44,985 bases of DNA from SAR324 cluster bacterium (lineage in GTDB: Bacteria; SAR324; XYD2-FULL-50-16). Below are positions 42,589-44,985 of the stretch, piece after piece. The DNA lies in contig JANQLH010000033.1 in assembly GCA_028280735.1 (NCBI GenBank), forward strand, positions 1 to 44,985, read 5' to 3'. The notes under the pieces are model-generated. The model ran no database searches. It was given only the letters and a program-made list of their open reading frames with translations, and was not told where the DNA came from. Each line of letters begins with the position of its first letter. The first letter of the stretch is position 1. Both the position numbers and the translations under genes were made by a program.

Positions 42589-43731
42589 TTATATGGTTTT
42601 TAAAATCGCTCCGGCAGATCGCAGGGTTTCGTCGTTTTTAGCAAAACAAAAACGCAAGACTTTATTATCGGTTTTTTGATGATAAAAAACCGAGGGTGGT
42701 ATGGATGCTACTCCTTTTTCAATGGTTAACCATTTTGCAAAATCAAGATCATTATCTTTCGATATTTCCGAGAATTCCAACATTTGAAAATAGGTTCCCG
42801 AGCATTGGAGAGGAGTAAAACGTGATCCTTTGATAGAATCTAAAAAAGTATCTCTTTTCTGTTGATAAAATTTTGATAAATTTAAATACCTGTCGTGTTG
42901 ATTCAAATACTCCGCATAGGCATGCTGGATTGGAGTATTGCCGGCATAAGTCAGGTATTGATGAATGCGCCGAAATTCTTCGGTAAACCCGGGAGGAGCT
43001 ATACAATATCCGGTTTTCCATCCGGTTGCATGAAAAGTCTTTCCAAACGAGCCTATTACAAAACTCCTTGCTGCCAAGGAAGGATAACGAAGCATACTTT
43101 CATGTCTCAATTCATCAAAAACGATGTGTTCATAGACTTCATCACTCACAATGGCAATTCCGGTACTCTCAACTATTTCAGATAGCGCTTCGATATCCTT
43201 TGGTCCAAGAATCGCACCTGATGGATTATGGGGAGAATTGAGTACCATCATTTTTGTTTTTTCACTTACCAGGGAATTAACTTGATCCCAGTCGATACCA
43301 TAACTTGGGTAACGCAGCTGACTAAATACCGGCTTTCCTCCATTCAATCTAATCGCAGGTTCGTAAGAATCATAGGCCGGCTCAAAAAGCAACACTTCAT
43401 CACCAGGTTTGATAATGGCTGTGAAAGCTGCAAACAATGCCTCCGTTGCTCCCATGGTTACGGTTATTTCAGTTTCCGGATTTGTTTTACGACCATATAT
43501 TGCTTCTGTTTTCTCAGCGATCTTTTGTCTCAACGAATCCACTCCCTGCATCGGTGCATATTGATTTTTGCCCTCCCTCATATACTTGCCGACCAAGGCT
43601 ACCAATTCCGAATCCACATTAAACTCCGGAAATCCCTGGGAAAGATTGATAGCATTGTTATCCATAGCTAGCTTTGACATTACGGAAAATATGGTAATTC
43701 CTACATCCGGAAGTTTTGAATTTATTTTCAT
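42589..43731 (-). CDS. Methionine/aromatic-type aminotransferase (YbdL-like)
   Basis: A PLP fold-type I enzyme of the class I aminotransferases, closest in layout to E. coli YbdL and kynurenine aminotransferases. From the ATG at 43731 it has 380 residues and the usual start KINSKLPDVGITIFSVMS with INLSQGFPEF. Key residues are in NSPHNPSG (substrate Asn), SDEVYEH (D197) and the PLP lysine K231 in GSFGKTFHATGWKTGY. The in-frame upstream ATG would add 21 residues with no homology. Probable donors are methionine or aromatic amino acids in methionine salvage; this is inferred from the family. Confidence 0.9.
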   Translation of the reverse strand: MKINSKLPDVGITIFSVMSKLAMDNNAINLSQGFPEFNVDSELVALVGKYMREGKNQYAPMQGVDSLRQKIAEKTEAIYGRKTNPETEITVTMGATEALFAAFTAIIKPGDEVLLFEPAYDSYEPAIRLNGGKPVFSQLRYPSYGIDWDQVNSLVSEKTKMMVLNSPHNPSGAILGPKDIEALSEIVESTGIAIVSDEVYEHIVFDELRHESMLRYPSLAARSFVIGSFGKTFHATGWKTGYCIAPPGFTEEFRRIHQYLTYAGNTPIQHAYAEYLNQHDRYLNLSKFYQQKRDTFLDSIKGSRFTPLQCSGTYFQMLEFSEISKDNDLDFAKWLTIEKGVASIPPSVFYHQKTDNKVLRFCFAKNDETLRSAGAILKTI

Positions 43732-43955
43732 TCCAGCGCCACTCGATCGATTAGTATAAATTAGTACGTTTCCTTTCCGCACATAATATATCAAACCACA
43801 GGTGCAAACAACCGAGTCTGGTTTTTCTTTCAGGGAAAATGAGGTTCGGTTTCAATTTTGGGTACCTGATGGTAAAATATGCCAACCGTGTAATGATGTA
43901 TTATAAAAAAAGGTATCCCAATTAAAACCAGGTATAAAAAACAAGAAGAGGCATT

Positions 43956-44324
43956 ATGGCTCGGATAATAGGACTCGGCGGAGTTTTTTTCAAAAGTAAA
44001 AATCCTGATTTCCTGGCTAAATGGTACCAGGAGCATCTTGAATTCGAGATTAGTGATTTTTGTGGTGCGACCTTCCAATCGGACAAGCTTATTCCTTACA
44101 CCGTATGGGGACCTTTCCGAGAAGATACGAGTTATTTTGATCCTTCTCCCAAAGATTTTATGATAAACTTAGTAGTCGATGATGTTGCGGGAGTTTTAGA
44201 AAAAGCAGAAAAAGGGGGAGCAAAAATTGAAGGTGACATACAGAAAGAAACCTATGGTGAGTTTGGCTGGTTTATAGATCCTGAAGGGAACAAGATAGAA
44301 TTATGGAATCCCGAATCCAGTTAA
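43956..44324 (+). CDS. VOC-family (glyoxalase/bleomycin-resistance fold) protein
   Basis: A 122-residue protein with two beta-alpha-beta-beta-beta modules: IIGLGGVFFKSKNPDFLAKW and LEFEISDFCG in the first; MINLVVDDVAGVLEKAEKGG, YGEFGWFIDPEGNKIELW in the second. The end motif D-P-E-G-N-x-I-E-L-W is typical, with the second Glu a metal ligand. The substrate is unknown; it need not be a resistance protein. AGAGG precedes the ATG. Divergent from the aminotransferase gene. Confidence 0.88.
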   Translation: MARIIGLGGVFFKSKNPDFLAKWYQEHLEFEISDFCGATFQSDKLIPYTVWGPFREDTSYFDPSPKDFMINLVVDDVAGVLEKAEKGGAKIEGDIQKETYGEFGWFIDPEGNKIELWNPESS

Positions 44325-44456
44325 GACTGCTGTGACAGGCCTTGAGTAAAACCTTGATACCCCTTACCTCGATTTCTGTGAAATATCCATTTTTCTTGCT
44401 GAGTTGGGGGTATCCACTTATAATAGTAAGAAAATAATGTTTTTTGATACATCATA

Positions 44457-44985
44457 ATGCCAATAAAAAATAACAACCTTCCATTGATAATCGCAATAGA
44501 TGACGAACCTTCAATCAGCCTAAGTTTCAAGGACTATCTTGAAGATGCCGATTTCGAAGTTGAAATAGCAAATGACGGCGCAACCGGGATTGAACTTTGC
44601 ACCCGAAAGCAGCCGGATTTAGTATTGCTGGATTTATCCATGCCTGAAATGGATGGGTTTGAAGTTTTGCAGCATCTCACCAAGGAGTCTCCACAGACCC
44701 CGGTCATTGTGGTATCCGGAATCGGTGTTGTTAGGGATGCAGTGAAGGCATTGAAGTACGGAGCTTGGGATTACCTGCTGAAACCCATAGAGGATCTGAC
44801 CATGCTCCAGCATTCCGTGGAAAAATGCCTGGAGCGTGCTAAACTAATTAAAGAAAATCAACAATATCAAGAAAAGCTGGAAAAAGAAGTTAAAAAAAGA
44901 ACACAGGAATTGGACCAGACGGTCAAAGAACTTAATGCTGTTAATCTCAAATTAAGAAGCAGCGAAAAACGATTCAGAACACTGG
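44457..44985 (+). CDS. Receiver-domain protein with following PAS (partial, runs off the window)
   Basis: The start of a two-component protein. The receiver domain (about 1-125) has DDEP at 15-18, phospho-acceptor D59 in LVLLDLSMPEMDG, S/T in VVSGIG, and K109 in YLLKP. A long charged coiled coil follows (EKEVKKRTQELDQTVKELNA), then the start of a PAS domain (SEKRFRTL). By architecture it is like the receiver-PAS-kinase at 32359, so a kinase or output domain may follow beyond 44985. The ATG at 44457 is not preceded by a clear ribosome binding site. Confidence 0.88.
   Translation, partial: MPIKNNNLPLIIAIDDEPSISLSFKDYLEDADFEVEIANDGATGIELCTRKQPDLVLLDLSMPEMDGFEVLQHLTKESPQTPVIVVSGIGVVRDAVKALKYGAWDYLLKPIEDLTMLQHSVEKCLERAKLIKENQQYQEKLEKEVKKRTQELDQTVKELNAVNLKLRSSEKRFRTL

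Overview
The window looks like chromosomal DNA of a Gram-negative bacterium of moderate-to-low GC. The evidence is an LpxD acyltransferase for lipid A, an apparent outer-membrane beta-barrel protein, a SPOR-type envelope protein, and the housekeeping genes dxs, aroA, hisC, cmk, lexA, tal and rsmE. About 79% of the bases are coding by my calls, with many 300-700 bp gene-free gaps. Genes are mostly single or in pairs, on both strands. An apparent in-frame UGA selenoprotein and a LexA operator of the Gram-positive/delta type fit a deltaproteobacterial or SAR324-like lineage. That placement is a guess from style, not a demonstrated one. I saw no rRNA, tRNA, CRISPR array, prophage or transposase gene.

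Layout. 1-3335: the end of an unknown gene, a thioredoxin-VKOR disulfide-bond protein, a STAS regulator, a long gap with three hairpins that could be a small RNA, and a SPOR-like membrane protein. 3950-9935: a two-helix membrane protein, lexA with a candidate SOS box, a DUF1615-type probable lytic transglycosylase, lpxD and a TerB-like protein. 10030-18070: an MBL-fold hydrolase with an unusual front domain, aroA, an M16 peptidase with transaldolase, rsmE, a radical SAM enzyme and a cysteine synthase. 18070-27660: the first copy of a MITE-like repeat, an amidase, a HEAT-repeat protein overlapping dxs, cmk, a two-repeat outer-membrane protein, an RRM RNA-binding protein and hisC.

27690-34220: a DHH phosphoesterase beside a diverged HipA/PI3K-like kinase-fold protein, a FecR-TPR envelope protein, a HesB-like selenoprotein gene that ordinary gene calling would miss because of its internal TGA, a possible frameshifted gene remnant, and a response regulator-PAS-histidine kinase. 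34218-44985: a long acyl-CoA dehydrogenase; a three-gene set of PII-like protein, PTS EIIA and cation/proton antiporter; the second MITE copy; a small HTH regulator; CutA-like, isoaspartyl peptidase and rubrerythrin-like proteins; a methionine-type aminotransferase; a VOC protein; and the start of another response regulator.

The most notable items are the HesB-like selenoprotein with a SECIS-type hairpin just after the UGA, the antiporter-EIIA-PII set (probably an ion transporter tied to phosphotransferase or small-molecule sensing), the kinase-like protein next to a DHH phosphoesterase, and the 227-239 bp dispersed element with inverted ends found twice.
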